DNA of 64,000 nucleotides from Teredinibacter sp. KSP-S5-2 (GTDB taxonomy: Bacteria; Pseudomonadota; Gammaproteobacteria; Pseudomonadales; Cellvibrionaceae), in assembly GCF_032773895.1 (NCBI RefSeq), contig NZ_CP120416.1, positions 3,873,001 through 3,937,000 of the forward strand. The letters run 5' to 3'. The position numbers and the translations under genes were made by a program. How positions within the stretch are numbered: the first letter of the stretch is position 1; each line of letters opens with the position of its first letter. Below are positions 17,880 to 27,932 of the stretch, piece after piece. The notes under the pieces were generated by a model. That model was not told the origin of the DNA. It did no database searches and saw only the letters and a list, made by a program, of their open reading frames with translations.

Positions 17880-18161
17880 GAAAATCACCCTAAGTTAAAC
17901 GATATTTGCGGAATTTTGGCCGAAAGACTACCACATCATGAGACGTAAAAACTAAGCTGACAGATGAGTAACGCATTTTTTGCTGATAAAGGTGGCGTAA
18001 TAATCTAACTGGATCACTTACTGAAAAACGCGACAACATAAAGTGTTCGGTTTTTTTACAGGAAAGCGTTATACTCCGAAGCTTATGAGGGTCTGAAACC
18101 TATGCAAATCAGGCTTTCAATTGAACAAAAATACACTGGATAAAATGTAGAGGGTACTATC

Positions 18162-18803
18162 TTGGTTGCTGTGTCATTAACGCCCCATATTCAAAACGTG
18201 GATGAGTTTTTAAGCCACTGCCATAGAAGACGTTATCCAGCAAAAAGCACGCTTATTTATGCGGGAGATAAAAGCGACTCTTTGTATTACATCATTAAAG
18301 GCTCGGTAACCGTTCTCATTGAAGATGAAGAAGGCCGGGAAATGATTGTAGCTTACCTTAATGATGGCGACTTCTTTGGGGAAATGGGCCTCTTCAACGA
18401 AGAGGAAGAGGAATCCAGAAGCGCCTGGGTTCGAGCTAAATCTGAATGTGAAATTGCTGAAATATCCTACGCAAAATTTCAGGAGCTTTCCGAAGAACAT
18501 CCTGAATTTTTATTTGCCGTCGGCACACAAATGGCTCGCCGCCTGCGCAACACCACACGCAAAGTTGGCGACCTTGCATTTTTAGACGTAACCGGCCGGG
18601 TAGCACGAACCTTGCTGGATTTGTGTAAAGAACCGGATGCAATGACTCACCCAGATGGAATGCAAATCAAAATTACCCGCCAAGAGATAGGCAGAATTGT
18701 TGGCTGCTCACGGGAAATGGTTGGGAGAGTTTTAAAAACTCTTGAAGATCAAGGCCTGGTCTCTGTCAAAGGCAAAACCATGGTGGTATTTAACACTCGT
18801 TAA
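18162..18803 (+). CDS. crp: cAMP-binding global regulator CRP/Vfr
   Basis: 213 aa. N-terminal cyclic-nucleotide-binding domain ([27 protein letters not shown], the cAMP contact region [18 protein letters not shown]) and C-terminal winged helix ([23 protein letters not shown]). It is nearly identical in layout to Pseudomonas Vfr. The start is the TTG at 18162 (after GAGGGT), which gives MVAVSLTP, matching the Vfr N-terminus MVAITHTP; GTG 18171 is the alternative. It has its own promoter region and a strong terminator. CRP sites were not searched. Confidence 0.95.
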   Translation: MVAVSLTPHIQNVDEFLSHCHRRRYPAKSTLIYAGDKSDSLYYIIKGSVTVLIEDEEGREMIVAYLNDGDFFGEMGLFNEEEEESRSAWVRAKSECEIAEISYAKFQELSEEHPEFLFAVGTQMARRLRNTTRKVGDLAFLDVTGRVARTLLDLCKEPDAMTHPDGMQIKITRQEIGRIVGCSREMVGRVLKTLEDQGLVSVKGKTMVVFNTR

Positions 18804-18810
18804 CATAAAA

Positions 18811-18834
18811 AAGCCCGGCTCTGCCGGGCTTTTT
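18811..18834. terminator. bidirectional terminator between crp and trpC
   Basis: AAGCCCGGC (18811-18819), loop TCT, GCCGGGCTT, then TTT; A-run on the other side. It serves the convergent crp and trpGDC. Confidence 0.9.
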
Positions 18835-18865
18835 AGTTCAACCTCTAACACTCAAACAAACATCT

Positions 18866-19669
18866 TTAAGCTGTTTCAAACAGCTCATTCAGTTTTTCTC
18901 CAGGGTTTTCTGCTCGCATAAATGATTCACCAACAAGAAAGGCATTTACGCCCCTTTCATGCATCACATTAACATCATCACGAACTAAAATTCCGCTTTC
19001 AGTCACCACAATTTTGTCCTGTGGAATATCTGCAAGCAAATCAAAAGTCGTCTGCAAAGAAACATCGAATGTATGTAAATTTCTATTATTAATTCCAACC
19101 AACTTATTGGGCAAATCCAGAGCCAACTCCAACTCTTGACGATCGTGAACCTCAACCAAGACATCCATACCCAACTCCAGAGCCTGTGCATTTAGCTCTT
19201 CTAACTGCGTTTTTTCCAATGCAGAAACGATCAACAAAATACAATCGGCACCAATAGCCCTCGCCTCGACCACTTGGTAAGGATCAACCAGAAAGTCTTT
19301 ACGTATAACAGGCAACTGAGTCGCAGCCCGCGCCTGCATTAAAAAACGATCAGCTCCCTGAAAAAAATCCACATCAGTTAAAATAGAAAGACACGCCGCA
19401 CCACCATGCTCATAGCTTTTGGCAATTGCCTCCGGATCAAAATCTTCCCTAATAACACCTTTACTTGGCGACGCTTTCTTTATTTCAGCAATAACAGCAG
19501 ATTTATTTCTTTGAATTTTTGCTTCTATTGCATGAACAAATCCGCGGCATCCAGACTGTTCGCTTACCATGCCCTCCAAATCGGAAAAACTAATTCGCGA
19601 GCGCCGCTCAACAACCTCATCGTACTTACGAGCAATTATTTTTTTTAATATAGTAGGAGTGTCAGACAC
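18866..19669 (-). CDS. trpC: indole-3-glycerol phosphate synthase
   Basis: Closes the indole ring of tryptophan precursors. A 267-aa TIM barrel with the family signatures [54 protein letters not shown] and VTESGI. Monofunctional (no fused TrpF), as in Pseudomonas. GTG start. It is the last gene of trpGDC, 38 bases after trpD. Confidence 0.96.
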   Translation of the reverse strand: MSDTPTILKKIIARKYDEVVERRSRISFSDLEGMVSEQSGCRGFVHAIEAKIQRNKSAVIAEIKKASPSKGVIREDFDPEAIAKSYEHGGAACLSILTDVDFFQGADRFLMQARAATQLPVIRKDFLVDPYQVVEARAIGADCILLIVSALEKTQLEELNAQALELGMDVLVEVHDRQELELALDLPNKLVGINNRNLHTFDVSLQTTFDLLADIPQDKIVVTESGILVRDDVNVMHERGVNAFLVGESFMRAENPGEKLNELFETA

Positions 19670-19707
19670 AATAAATACCTAAAGTAATTCTCTACGAGTA
19701 ATTGAAT

Positions 19708-20733
19708 TTATATATTAGTGAATTCAACCAGTTCTTTTATTTTTTCTTTTGCCAGACCTGAGGCAATTGCATCCTCAGCCAAAGCCACACCTTCTTTAAA
19801 ATCAGAGGCAATGCCACTAACATAAATAGCAGCACCCGCATTAAGAGCGATAATTGAAGCCGCTTTTCTGGTCGTCTCGTCACCTTTTCCAGATAGAGCG
19901 TCCCGTATTAAATTCAGAGATTCCTCCGCAGTTGAAACAGCCAAACCACTAAGATCATCATATCCATGACCAAACTCTGCCGGCTCAATCGAATATTCAC
20001 TGACCACACCGTCTTTAAGCTCAGCGATACAGGCAGGGGCAGCGACAGATAATTCATCCAGACCATCTTCTGAATGCACCACCATAACATGCTCACTACC
20101 TAACCGCCCCAAAACCTCCGCCAATGGCTTACACAATTTTTTGTCAAAGACACCCAATACTTGACGCTTAACGCCAGCAGGGTTCGTAAGCGGGCCTAAC
20201 ATATTAAAAATTGTACGCTGACCAAGCTCCTTACGCGGACCAATTGCGTACTTCATCGCCCCATGATGGGCCGGCGCAAACATAAAGCCGACTCCCAAAG
20301 TCTCAATAGCCCTGGCAACCACATCAGACGAGACTGAAAGATTTACACCCGCCGCCTCAAGTACATCAGCACTTCCCGTGGAACTGGAAACAGAACGATT
20401 ACCATGTTTGGCAACCTTCCCCCCCGCTGCTGCCACCACAAACGCAGACGCGGTGGAAACATTAAACAAGCTGGCGCCATCTCCTCCCGTCCCACAGGTA
20501 TCGATAAGATTATCCGCGGACACGTTTACCTTAGCGGCTAATTCCCGCATTACTCGCGCAGCCCCCACGACCTCGTCGATCGTCTCCCCTTTCATTCGTA
20601 AAGCAACCAGAAATCCGCCTATTTGGGCATCGGTTGCCTCTCCAGACATGATTGCACGCATAACCGAAATCATATCTTCTTCAGATAAGTCCTGGCGATT
20701 GATTACCGCCGCAATAGCTTCTCGAATGCTCAT
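19708..20733 (-). CDS. trpD: anthranilate phosphoribosyltransferase
   Basis: Transfers phosphoribose to anthranilate. 341 aa from ATG 20733 ([16 protein letters not shown]) with a GGAAG ribosome-binding site; the TTG extension to 20751 is unlikely. Signatures: [48 protein letters not shown] split over the PRPP site, and [10 protein letters not shown]. Second gene of trpGDC. Confidence 0.96.
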   Translation of the reverse strand: MSIREAIAAVINRQDLSEEDMISVMRAIMSGEATDAQIGGFLVALRMKGETIDEVVGAARVMRELAAKVNVSADNLIDTCGTGGDGASLFNVSTASAFVVAAAGGKVAKHGNRSVSSSTGSADVLEAAGVNLSVSSDVVARAIETLGVGFMFAPAHHGAMKYAIGPRKELGQRTIFNMLGPLTNPAGVKRQVLGVFDKKLCKPLAEVLGRLGSEHVMVVHSEDGLDELSVAAPACIAELKDGVVSEYSIEPAEFGHGYDDLSGLAVSTAEESLNLIRDALSGKGDETTRKAASIIALNAGAAIYVSGIASDFKEGVALAEDAIASGLAKEKIKELVEFTNI

Positions 20734-20775
20734 TATTCTTCTTCCATTCAATAAAAATACGCGAATCTGAAAAAG

Positions 20776-21354
20776 TTACGCGCTTAAAAAATTCTGTAAT
20801 AGCAAATGACCGTGATCACTCAAGATTGACTCGGGATGGAACTGCACCCCCTCGATAGGCATTGTCTTGTGACGAACCCCCATAATTTCGTCAATCTCAC
20901 CATTTTCATCTTCAGTCCACGCAGTAATCTCTAGCTCATTTGGCAAAGTTTCTTTTTCGATCACCAGAGAGTGATAGCGTGTGGCCGTGAACGGGTTCGC
21001 CAAAGAGGAAAATACGCCGGTATTTTTGTGATGGATGGGTGAGGTTTTACCATGCATCACCTGCCTTGCCCTCACAATTTTCCCACCAAAAGCCTGACCA
21101 ATGCTTTGGTGCCCAAGGCAAATACCCAATATCGGCAAACGGCCTGCGAAACGCTGAATCACCTCAATGGAGACTCCAGCCTCATTAGGTGTACATGGAC
21201 CAGGAGAAATAACGATTCGTTCTGGCGACATAGCTTCAATTTCGTCCACCGAACATTCATCATTACGGACCACTACCACTTCGGCATCAAGCTCGGTGAG
21301 ATACTGAACCACGTTGTAAGTAAACGAATCATAATTATCTATCATTAACAGCAT
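20776..21354 (-). CDS. trpG: anthranilate synthase glutamine amidotransferase component
   Basis: Supplies ammonia to TrpE (encoded 7.4 kb away). 192 aa from ATG 21354 ([14 protein letters not shown]). Class I amidotransferase triad: the Cys in [17 protein letters not shown] and the His/Glu in [14 protein letters not shown]. Upstream in the minus direction, TATAAT at about 21393-21398 is a plausible -10 for trpGDC. The protein could also serve p-aminobenzoate synthesis, as in other gammaproteobacteria. Confidence 0.95.
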   Translation of the reverse strand: MLLMIDNYDSFTYNVVQYLTELDAEVVVVRNDECSVDEIEAMSPERIVISPGPCTPNEAGVSIEVIQRFAGRLPILGICLGHQSIGQAFGGKIVRARQVMHGKTSPIHHKNTGVFSSLANPFTATRYHSLVIEKETLPNELEITAWTEDENGEIDEIMGVRHKTMPIEGVQFHPESILSDHGHLLLQNFLSA

Positions 21355-21817
21355 GGATATACTCACCATAGTCAAAAACGAAGCTGGGCATTATAGGTTG
21401 TCGAAGGAAAAAATTCAGCGAATAGCATAAACTCGTCCACCCCGCTCACCCACAAAAAAACGAATTGTCATCTAAATTTTTGTGTAAAAAACGCCAAAAA
21501 CGTCGACTTACTTTACACTTGTAGTTATTTTTTTATATTCTGAGCGAGCTTGCCTCTAATAATTTATAAGACTTAGTTATAATAGGGTTAAGAATGTTGT
21601 TTTCTATGCCAACCTAAGCATAAGTAAACTAACCTATTTTTCGGCTTTTTTGGGTAGACATTTACTGATTTTCAGTGTTATTTCGCAACAAATAGTATAT
21701 CCATACAAAAAACTGTGAATTTCAGGCGTTTAATACCTCTGTTTCTAACGACACAGAAATGTGACACGGTTCTCGCATATAAAGTTAACCAGTTTCTACA
21801 TATTGAGTAGGAATGAA

Positions 21818-21925
21818 ATGTGCATGAGTATAGACAAAATTGGACTTAATGCTGTCTTTCTAGACGAAAAAAACGAATCTCAGCTATGGCACCTAGATAT
21901 AAAAAACCAGACCACTTGGAAGTAG
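21818..21925 (+). CDS. short upstream ORF overlapping the DUF1631 gene (35 aa, tentative)
   Basis: This ATG has the only good ribosome-binding site in the region (GAGTAGGA). The ORF runs out of frame 40 bases into the DUF1631 gene and stops at TAG 21923-21925. The downstream start has no visible Shine-Dalgarno, so re-initiation coupling is possible. The peptide itself looks unremarkable. The rest of the 21376-21885 gap is AT-rich and holds a TATAAT near 21575-21585 but no other gene that I can support. Confidence 0.35.
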   Translation: MCMSIDKIGLNAVFLDEKNESQLWHLDIKNQTTWK

Positions 21926-24153
21926 TCCCTTCACGGGACGGTCATACTGTGCGCCCACCAAAACTTCTCAAGCACATACAACAACATGCCAGCGAAGGAT
22001 TCGTTCGCTTAATTGAGCATATGTTTGCCGCAACAGACGACCTTTTCTACGACTTATCAAAAAGAGCGTCCAGCAACAACGAGGAAAACCTCTATTTTGA
22101 ATCTATGCGAGAAATTCGCATCAAGAAACAAGGGGTAAGTAACGCATTCCTGCACGAGTTTGATAATTACTTTACCAGCCTGCTTAGCGATCAAGGCACA
22201 GAAGAACACCGTTCTGCTGAAGAAGAGCCTTCCAGCAGCAGTTTATCCCTGGTAGAGGGAGACGAACTCGAGATAGATCTGGCTTTGAATAACATGAAAG
22301 CCAGAACGCGTGACACATACAAAGAGGAATTGTATGAACTGACAATACGCCTGGATCACCTGTTAATGCAGTATGAAGTGACCGAGGAAAACAACCCTCT
22401 GGATCCTCAGCAACTGGCCAATGCCTTTGTTGATGCCTGCGAAGAGCAACTCAGCATTAACATCAAGACCAGGCTGATCCTGTTTAAACTATTCGAGAAG
22501 CACGTTCTCAAACAATTAGGCCATATCTACTCTGATGCCAACCAATTGCTAATTGATGCCGGCATCCTACCTAAAGTCCCTAAAAATCTCGACAACCGTG
22601 GTGCGGATAAAGCAGAGCCCCATAGCGTTTCGAGTGATGCTGCGATCGTTACTCCGAGCCCAGACCCAAGCCAACAGCAAATTAATTTTCGTCTGGATAT
22701 AGGCTCTCTAAGCGCTTTAATGGCAAGCGCCCGCTCTTCCAATACGAACATCTTTGCAGCAAGCAGAGCGGAATCCGGTAATGGCAGGTTTCAGTATTAC
22801 ACCTATGCCAACAACCCCGGCCCACTTATGGCCTCACCGGAGCTGGCCGCACTTTTATCCAAGACACAGCCAATTGTCGATAAACAGCTCGCCGCTAACG
22901 ACCCGAAAAACCTGGTTGGGGAAATCGTAAGACAACTATTGGCCCGACGCGATCCAGCTACACCACAAGCTCTTGAACAACCAGACGAAGACATTATCAA
23001 TCTGGTTGCCATGTTCTTTGATACCATACTGGAAGATGAGAACCTGCCAATCGCGGTTCAATCCCTGGTATGTCGTTTACAGATTCCCATACTGCGCGTT
23101 GCCCTGAAGGATAAAACCTTCCTTACTAATGAGGAGCACCCTGCTCGCAAACTCATCAACGTGATCACCCATATCGGTATCAGTTTTGATGACACCAAAC
23201 CACTTGAGCGCGACCAGTTGTACTTGAACATGGTTGAAGGTGTGCAAACCATCAACAGACAGTACAAAACCAACGAGCAAGTTTTCTCTACTGTTTATGA
23301 CGACCTTAAACAGCAATGGGACAAAGAATCTCGTAAGTCCGTGGTGGTTGAGCAACGTATCCAACAAGCGGAAGAAGGCAAATCGAAAATCAAAAATGCC
23401 CGTGATTACGCACAAACCTCTCTTTACGAGAAAATGCGTAACACTGAGCTACCAGACGCAATCAGCAGCTTTCTGACTAATACTTGGTTGCAGGTACTAG
23501 TAATCACTTATCTAAAAAGTGGCGACAAAAGCCCCGAGTGGATTGAAGCAGACCAATTGGCCTCGGATTTAATTTGGCTATGCCAAAAACATGAAAGTGA
23601 CCGCTCAATTGCCCGCGCTCAGCGTCTGACCCCAGAAGTATTAGACCGTATCGAGACTGGTTTGGAAGCCGCAATCGATAATCCGGAAACCCGTTCTTCG
23701 AAAGTTTCTCAGATTGAAGAAGTTCTCTCTAACCTAAACAACAACAGAGAGTCCATCGAATATCGCCAGTTGGATGAAAACCAGAAACAAACTCTAGGCC
23801 GCTCAGAAAGCGACCAAAAATCCTGGGAAGAAATGACTGCACTTGAGCGTCAGCAGTCTAAATACGAAGAGCTATCCAGTCAGTTTTACCTCAAGGCTAA
23901 GGACATGCCAGAAGGAGTCTGGATCGAATACACTGACGAACAGACCGGCACCATCACCCGCTGTAAGCTCAGTGCAAAGATAAATTCAGATACCTATCTG
24001 TTTGTGAATCGTTTGGGACTCAAGGTACTAGAAAAGACTCGCAGACAGTTTGCCTACGATATGCAATTTAAGCGCGCACGTATTTTGGACTCCACCCCAG
24101 TGTTTGAACGCCTAATGGATAAAATTGTTTCTCATCTTACTCAGGCAGCCTAA
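21886..24153 (+). CDS. DUF1631 family protein
   Basis: 755 aa, cytoplasmic and mostly helical and acidic. The family is recognised by its length and by the N-terminal LLKHIQQHASEGFVRLIEHMF plus a C-terminal PilZ-like tail (GVWIEYTDEQTGTITRCKLS ... RLGLKVLEKTRRQFA). No transmembrane segment. Some homologues carry the misleading label thymidine phosphorylase, for which I see no support. The start at ATG 21886 is the only in-frame start after an upstream stop, although no Shine-Dalgarno is visible. It precedes prsK by 107 bases. Function unknown; the PilZ-like end hints at cyclic-di-GMP binding, but no full RxxxR motif is evident. Confidence 0.7.
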   Translation: MAPRYKKPDHLEVVPSRDGHTVRPPKLLKHIQQHASEGFVRLIEHMFAATDDLFYDLSKRASSNNEENLYFESMREIRIKKQGVSNAFLHEFDNYFTSLLSDQGTEEHRSAEEEPSSSSLSLVEGDELEIDLALNNMKARTRDTYKEELYELTIRLDHLLMQYEVTEENNPLDPQQLANAFVDACEEQLSINIKTRLILFKLFEKHVLKQLGHIYSDANQLLIDAGILPKVPKNLDNRGADKAEPHSVSSDAAIVTPSPDPSQQQINFRLDIGSLSALMASARSSNTNIFAASRAESGNGRFQYYTYANNPGPLMASPELAALLSKTQPIVDKQLAANDPKNLVGEIVRQLLARRDPATPQALEQPDEDIINLVAMFFDTILEDENLPIAVQSLVCRLQIPILRVALKDKTFLTNEEHPARKLINVITHIGISFDDTKPLERDQLYLNMVEGVQTINRQYKTNEQVFSTVYDDLKQQWDKESRKSVVVEQRIQQAEEGKSKIKNARDYAQTSLYEKMRNTELPDAISSFLTNTWLQVLVITYLKSGDKSPEWIEADQLASDLIWLCQKHESDRSIARAQRLTPEVLDRIETGLEAAIDNPETRSSKVSQIEEVLSNLNNNRESIEYRQLDENQKQTLGRSESDQKSWEEMTALERQQSKYEELSSQFYLKAKDMPEGVWIEYTDEQTGTITRCKLSAKINSDTYLFVNRLGLKVLEKTRRQFAYDMQFKRARILDSTPVFERLMDKIVSHLTQAA

Positions 24154-24260
24154 TTAACAAGCCTCAAATGTCGGGGAACAGCAAAACAATAAAGTGCGTT
24201 CCTCGATATAGTCCCCCCCACTTTTTTGATATGCTTCCTTTTTTTGACTGGTAGTACCCC

Positions 24261-26327
24261 ATGGAATTTAGTGTTGTTACACAAAATGCTTTTCTAAGCG
24301 CCGCAGGCCTCTCGTTTGCCTTAACCCTGGCGCTATTACTACTGACATTCCGCTCAAAGTATCACTGGTCTCTTCCTCTGGCCGCATTTGTACAAACACT
24401 CTGGTTAGTTACCCTCGCAGGCGTTAACCAGTGGTTCCAGATAAACCTGAAAATATTACTGTTCGCAGAAGCATTACACTATTCTCTCTGGCTACTTGCA
24501 CTTATACAGGTGACACAGCAATTCAGCCCCAAAATACTGCCGGGCTCCTACAAATATTCGGTTATGAGTATTTGCTTTATCGCCATACTGTTAACCGGCA
24601 CCAACACGCAAATCGATATACTCGGTTCAACACCTGCGACTCTGGTGCTCTGGCAAGGTATATTTCTCTCTATCGCAGGACTCTTAGCGGTTGAGCAGCT
24701 TTATCGCAACGTGCTTAACCTTCGGTTTATTAAACTACTCTGCATTGGATTGGGCGTATGCTTCGCTTTCGATGCATACCTCTTTTCCCAAAACCTGGTT
24801 TTTACTAAGCTCGGCCCAGATTTCTGGCAGATCCGTGCTGCCGTATCCATGGCCACCAGCGTACTTCTCGCCCTCGGCGCCCTGACGTTCAATCATGAAG
24901 AACAACAGTCAGTCCGACTGTCGCTATCCCGCCCTGTTGCGTTTTACACAACCTCACTCTCTATTGCAGGCATGATGCTGTGCGTATTAGCTATCGGCGG
25001 TTATTACGTACAAATAAAGGGTGGGAACTGGGGCACAATTATTTACACCCTTATTCTGGTTGGAGGCCTGTTAATCATCGCCTTTACCTTTATTTCCAGA
25101 ACCTTGCGTGAAAACCTGAACGTATGGATCAATAAACACTTATTTAGCCATAAATACGATTACCGCGCAGAATGGTTAAAACTGATCAACCAGCTTTCTC
25201 AGCCAACGGAACCAGAAGAAGTTCCATCCCTGGCCATCAATGTAGTCTCCGACGTATTTAAATGCCATGGAGGAGCACTTTGGCTAATGCGCGGCAAAGT
25301 TCTGGTTCCAGTAAAGCAAGTACATATGGGAATTAACATCGCCAATGCTTTTGAACCGGATGACAGCCGATTCACCAAAGCTTTGCGCGAAGAGGAATGG
25401 GTGTTTTGCCCAAAATCCAGCGACCCGGAACTCTCCCAGAGAAACGAATACCTCCCGGACTGGATTTTAGATATAGAAAATCTCTGGCTGATACTGCCAC
25501 TATTAAGCGAAACCCACTTGGTTGGATTCATGGCGCTGGCCGAACCCAAAACTGGCGCATCGCTTAATTGGGAAGACCTAGATTTATTAAAAACCGTGGG
25601 CAGACAAGTTGCTGCGTTTTTAAAACGACACGAACAATCAGAGCAATTAACCGAGTCCAGGCAATTTGATGCGTTTAACAAGCTCTCCGCTTTTGTTATG
25701 CACGACCTTAAGAATCTGATAGCTCAGCAATCACTGGTTGTAAAAAATGCAGAAAAACACAAAGACAACCCTGCTTTCGTTGAAGATGCTATTCAGACAG
25801 TAAGCAACTCGGTTGCGCGCATGAGCAACCTACTGCGCAAGTTGCAACACAACGAACCGGAATCGGTTAAAACCCTGACTCTTCAGGACGTATTGATTGA
25901 AGCCGTCAGTCGCTGCCAGAAATCCTCCCCCGCCGCCAAGCTGGGGCCCGTTGACCCGGGTATAAAAATTAAAGCGGACTTTGATAGCTTGACGATGGTA
26001 TTCACCCACATAATACAAAACGCGCAAGACGCCACCCCCGCTGAAGGCTATGTTGACATCGATACTCGAAACGAGAAAGACAACGTAGTCATCAGCATTG
26101 AAGACAACGGTATAGGCATGGATGACGAATTTATTAATGAGCGCTTATTCAAACCGTTTGAAACCACGAAAAGTGGGAAAGGTATGGGCATCGGAGTATA
26201 CCAAGCAAAAGAATACACTCAAAACCTTGGGGGCACGATTTCAGTAGAAAGTTCGCCTGGAGAGGGAACGACCTTTATAATTACCCTCCCAATATTAAAA
26301 ACCTCTCACCAAACTACCGAAGACTAG
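24261..26327 (+). CDS. prsK: PEP-CTERM system sensor histidine kinase PrsK
   Basis: 688 aa. The N-terminal half is a multi-helix membrane domain (about 8-10 segments, residues 1-280), then a GAF domain (about 310-460) and a kinase core with the phospho-His in FVMHDLKNLIAQQ, N-box IIQNAQDATP, DNGIGMD and the G-boxes SGKGMGIGVYQAKEY. This architecture (TIGR02916 type) is specific to exosortase/PEP-CTERM genomes. It is paired with prsR 15 bases downstream. PrsK is thought to feed PrsR, which works with sigma-54 at promoters of PEP-CTERM and exopolysaccharide genes. The stimulus is unknown. Confidence 0.88.
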   Translation: MEFSVVTQNAFLSAAGLSFALTLALLLLTFRSKYHWSLPLAAFVQTLWLVTLAGVNQWFQINLKILLFAEALHYSLWLLALIQVTQQFSPKILPGSYKYSVMSICFIAILLTGTNTQIDILGSTPATLVLWQGIFLSIAGLLAVEQLYRNVLNLRFIKLLCIGLGVCFAFDAYLFSQNLVFTKLGPDFWQIRAAVSMATSVLLALGALTFNHEEQQSVRLSLSRPVAFYTTSLSIAGMMLCVLAIGGYYVQIKGGNWGTIIYTLILVGGLLIIAFTFISRTLRENLNVWINKHLFSHKYDYRAEWLKLINQLSQPTEPEEVPSLAINVVSDVFKCHGGALWLMRGKVLVPVKQVHMGINIANAFEPDDSRFTKALREEEWVFCPKSSDPELSQRNEYLPDWILDIENLWLILPLLSETHLVGFMALAEPKTGASLNWEDLDLLKTVGRQVAAFLKRHEQSEQLTESRQFDAFNKLSAFVMHDLKNLIAQQSLVVKNAEKHKDNPAFVEDAIQTVSNSVARMSNLLRKLQHNEPESVKTLTLQDVLIEAVSRCQKSSPAAKLGPVDPGIKIKADFDSLTMVFTHIIQNAQDATPAEGYVDIDTRNEKDNVVISIEDNGIGMDDEFINERLFKPFETTKSGKGMGIGVYQAKEYTQNLGGTISVESSPGEGTTFIITLPILKTSHQTTED

Positions 26328-26342
26328 GCAGACAATAACAAC

Positions 26343-27698
26343 GTGAGTAACAACAAACCTAAACTACTAATTGTTGAAGACGATCCGGGACTACAGAGCC
26401 AATTACGCTGGCATTTTGACCAATACGAAGTAGTCGTTGCAGGCACAAGAGAAGAGGCCATAGCAGCGGTACGTCTTCACGAGCCACCCATTATTCTTCA
26501 GGATTTGGGCTTACCTCCCGATGACGAAGGTGTTGATGAAGGGTTTCGTTGTATTCGGGAAATCTCAACACTCTCACCGACATCGAAAATCATTGTCATG
26601 ACCGGCAACGCCGATTATGAAAATGCAGTCCGAGCGGTAGCAATGGGTGCCTACGACTTTTACCAAAAGCCGGTGGAAGAGGAAACTCTCGACCTGATAT
26701 TGCAACGCGCCTATCACATGCATTCGCTTGAGGAGGAGAATCGCATTCAGCAGGAACAAGATATTACTCCGTTAAATGGTGTAATTGCTTGTGATCCATC
26801 CATGCTGAAGATCTGCAGGACCATCGAAAAACTGGCTCCCAGCGAGGTCACCTGCACCCTGACAGGTGAAAGTGGCACAGGGAAAGAAGTACTCGCCAAA
26901 GCCTTACATCGCCTAAGCCCAAGAAAAGACAACCGAATGGTTGCGATTAACTGTGCAGCAGTACCCGAAAACCTCATGGAAAGTGAACTTTTCGGCTACG
27001 AAAAAGGCGCTTTCACCGGGGCCAACAAACGCACTCTAGGTAAAGTCGAAACAGCTAACGGCGGCACACTATTTCTCGACGAAATTGGTGATATGCCCCT
27101 CCCCCTGCAAGCAAAGCTGTTACGGTTTTTACAAGAACGTGTCATTGAGCGCGTTGGTGGACGAGAAGAGATTCCAGTCGATGTACGTGTTGTCTGTGCG
27201 ACCAATAAAAACCTGCAGCAGATGGTGGCAGAAAATACCTTTCGGGAAGACTTGTATTACCGGATATGCGAGATGGAAATCCGCATTCCACCACTTCGCG
27301 ATCGCCAGGGAGATAAACTGCTGCTTGCCCGGCATTTCCTGAAAAAATATGCGGAGCAAAATAATCAAACCATTACCGGCTTTACTTCTGAAGCAACCGA
27401 AGCCATTGAGGCATACAGTTGGCCTGGCAACATTCGTGAAATGGAGAACAGAGTCAAGCGCGGCGTGGTAATGTGCGAAAACAAACAGATATCTTCGGAA
27501 GATCTCGGGCTGATCTCGGAAGAAAGCTTGAACTTAAACCTTCGCCAAGTGAGACAAAACGCCGAGCGAGCAGCGATACTAAGAGCCATGAGCATGGTCG
27601 AAGGTAATATCTCTGCTACCGCCAAGCTGCTGGGCGTTACTCGCCCCACCCTTTACGATCTCATCAAGAAATACAATATTCAGCTACCAAATGATTAA
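26343..27698 (+). CDS. prsR: PEP-CTERM-box response regulator PrsR (sigma-54 activator)
   Basis: 451 aa, GTG start. Receiver domain (residues 5-125; acidic pocket VEDD, phospho-Asp in ILQDLGLP, KP motif), AAA+ sigma-54 activation domain with Walker A GESGTGKE, the sigma-54-contacting loop GAFTGA, Walker B GGTLFLDEIGD, and a Fis-type helix-turn-helix at the C-terminus (ATAKLLGVTRPTLYDLIKKY). Intact for phosphorylation-driven activation. The likely nearest target is the sigma-54 promoter at 16625-16641. A terminator follows, so prsKR is a closed unit. Confidence 0.9.
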   Translation: MSNNKPKLLIVEDDPGLQSQLRWHFDQYEVVVAGTREEAIAAVRLHEPPIILQDLGLPPDDEGVDEGFRCIREISTLSPTSKIIVMTGNADYENAVRAVAMGAYDFYQKPVEEETLDLILQRAYHMHSLEEENRIQQEQDITPLNGVIACDPSMLKICRTIEKLAPSEVTCTLTGESGTGKEVLAKALHRLSPRKDNRMVAINCAAVPENLMESELFGYEKGAFTGANKRTLGKVETANGGTLFLDEIGDMPLPLQAKLLRFLQERVIERVGGREEIPVDVRVVCATNKNLQQMVAENTFREDLYYRICEMEIRIPPLRDRQGDKLLLARHFLKKYAEQNNQTITGFTSEATEAIEAYSWPGNIREMENRVKRGVVMCENKQISSEDLGLISEESLNLNLRQVRQNAERAAILRAMSMVEGNISATAKLLGVTRPTLYDLIKKYNIQLPND

Positions 27699-27725
27699 GG
27701 CAGCCCATTGTTAAAACACGTAAAT

Positions 27726-27756
27726 AAAACACCGCCCCAATGGCGGTGTTTTATTA
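27726..27756 (+). terminator. Rho-independent terminator after prsR
   Basis: AAAACACCGCC (27726-27736), loop CCAAT, GGCGGTGTTTT (27742-27752), T-rich. Confidence 0.88.
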
Positions 27757-27881
27757 TCCACCGAAAAATAGCCTTCTATATAAATTGAGGCGAAAGCTTC
27801 TCCTCGCTTGCAGGCCAATCATTTGCTTATTAGAAATGACCGCTAGAAAGAAAGGAAATTGGCAAGCACTATCTCAGAGAC

Positions 27882-27906
27882 AAAAAAAAGCGCCAATAAA
27901 GGCGCT
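27882..27906 (-). terminator. terminator of the leftward ATPase-like gene
   Basis: On the minus strand AGCGCC-TTTATT-GGCGCT is followed by a run of T. It lies 27 bases beyond the stop at 27933. Confidence 0.85.
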
Positions 27907-27932
27907 CTTTTCTTACACTATCCAATAAAATC

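Noticed and set aside
27740-27928. 62-codon plus-strand ORF between prsR and the ATPase-like gene
   Set aside because: It starts inside the prsR terminator and runs through the next gene's terminator.
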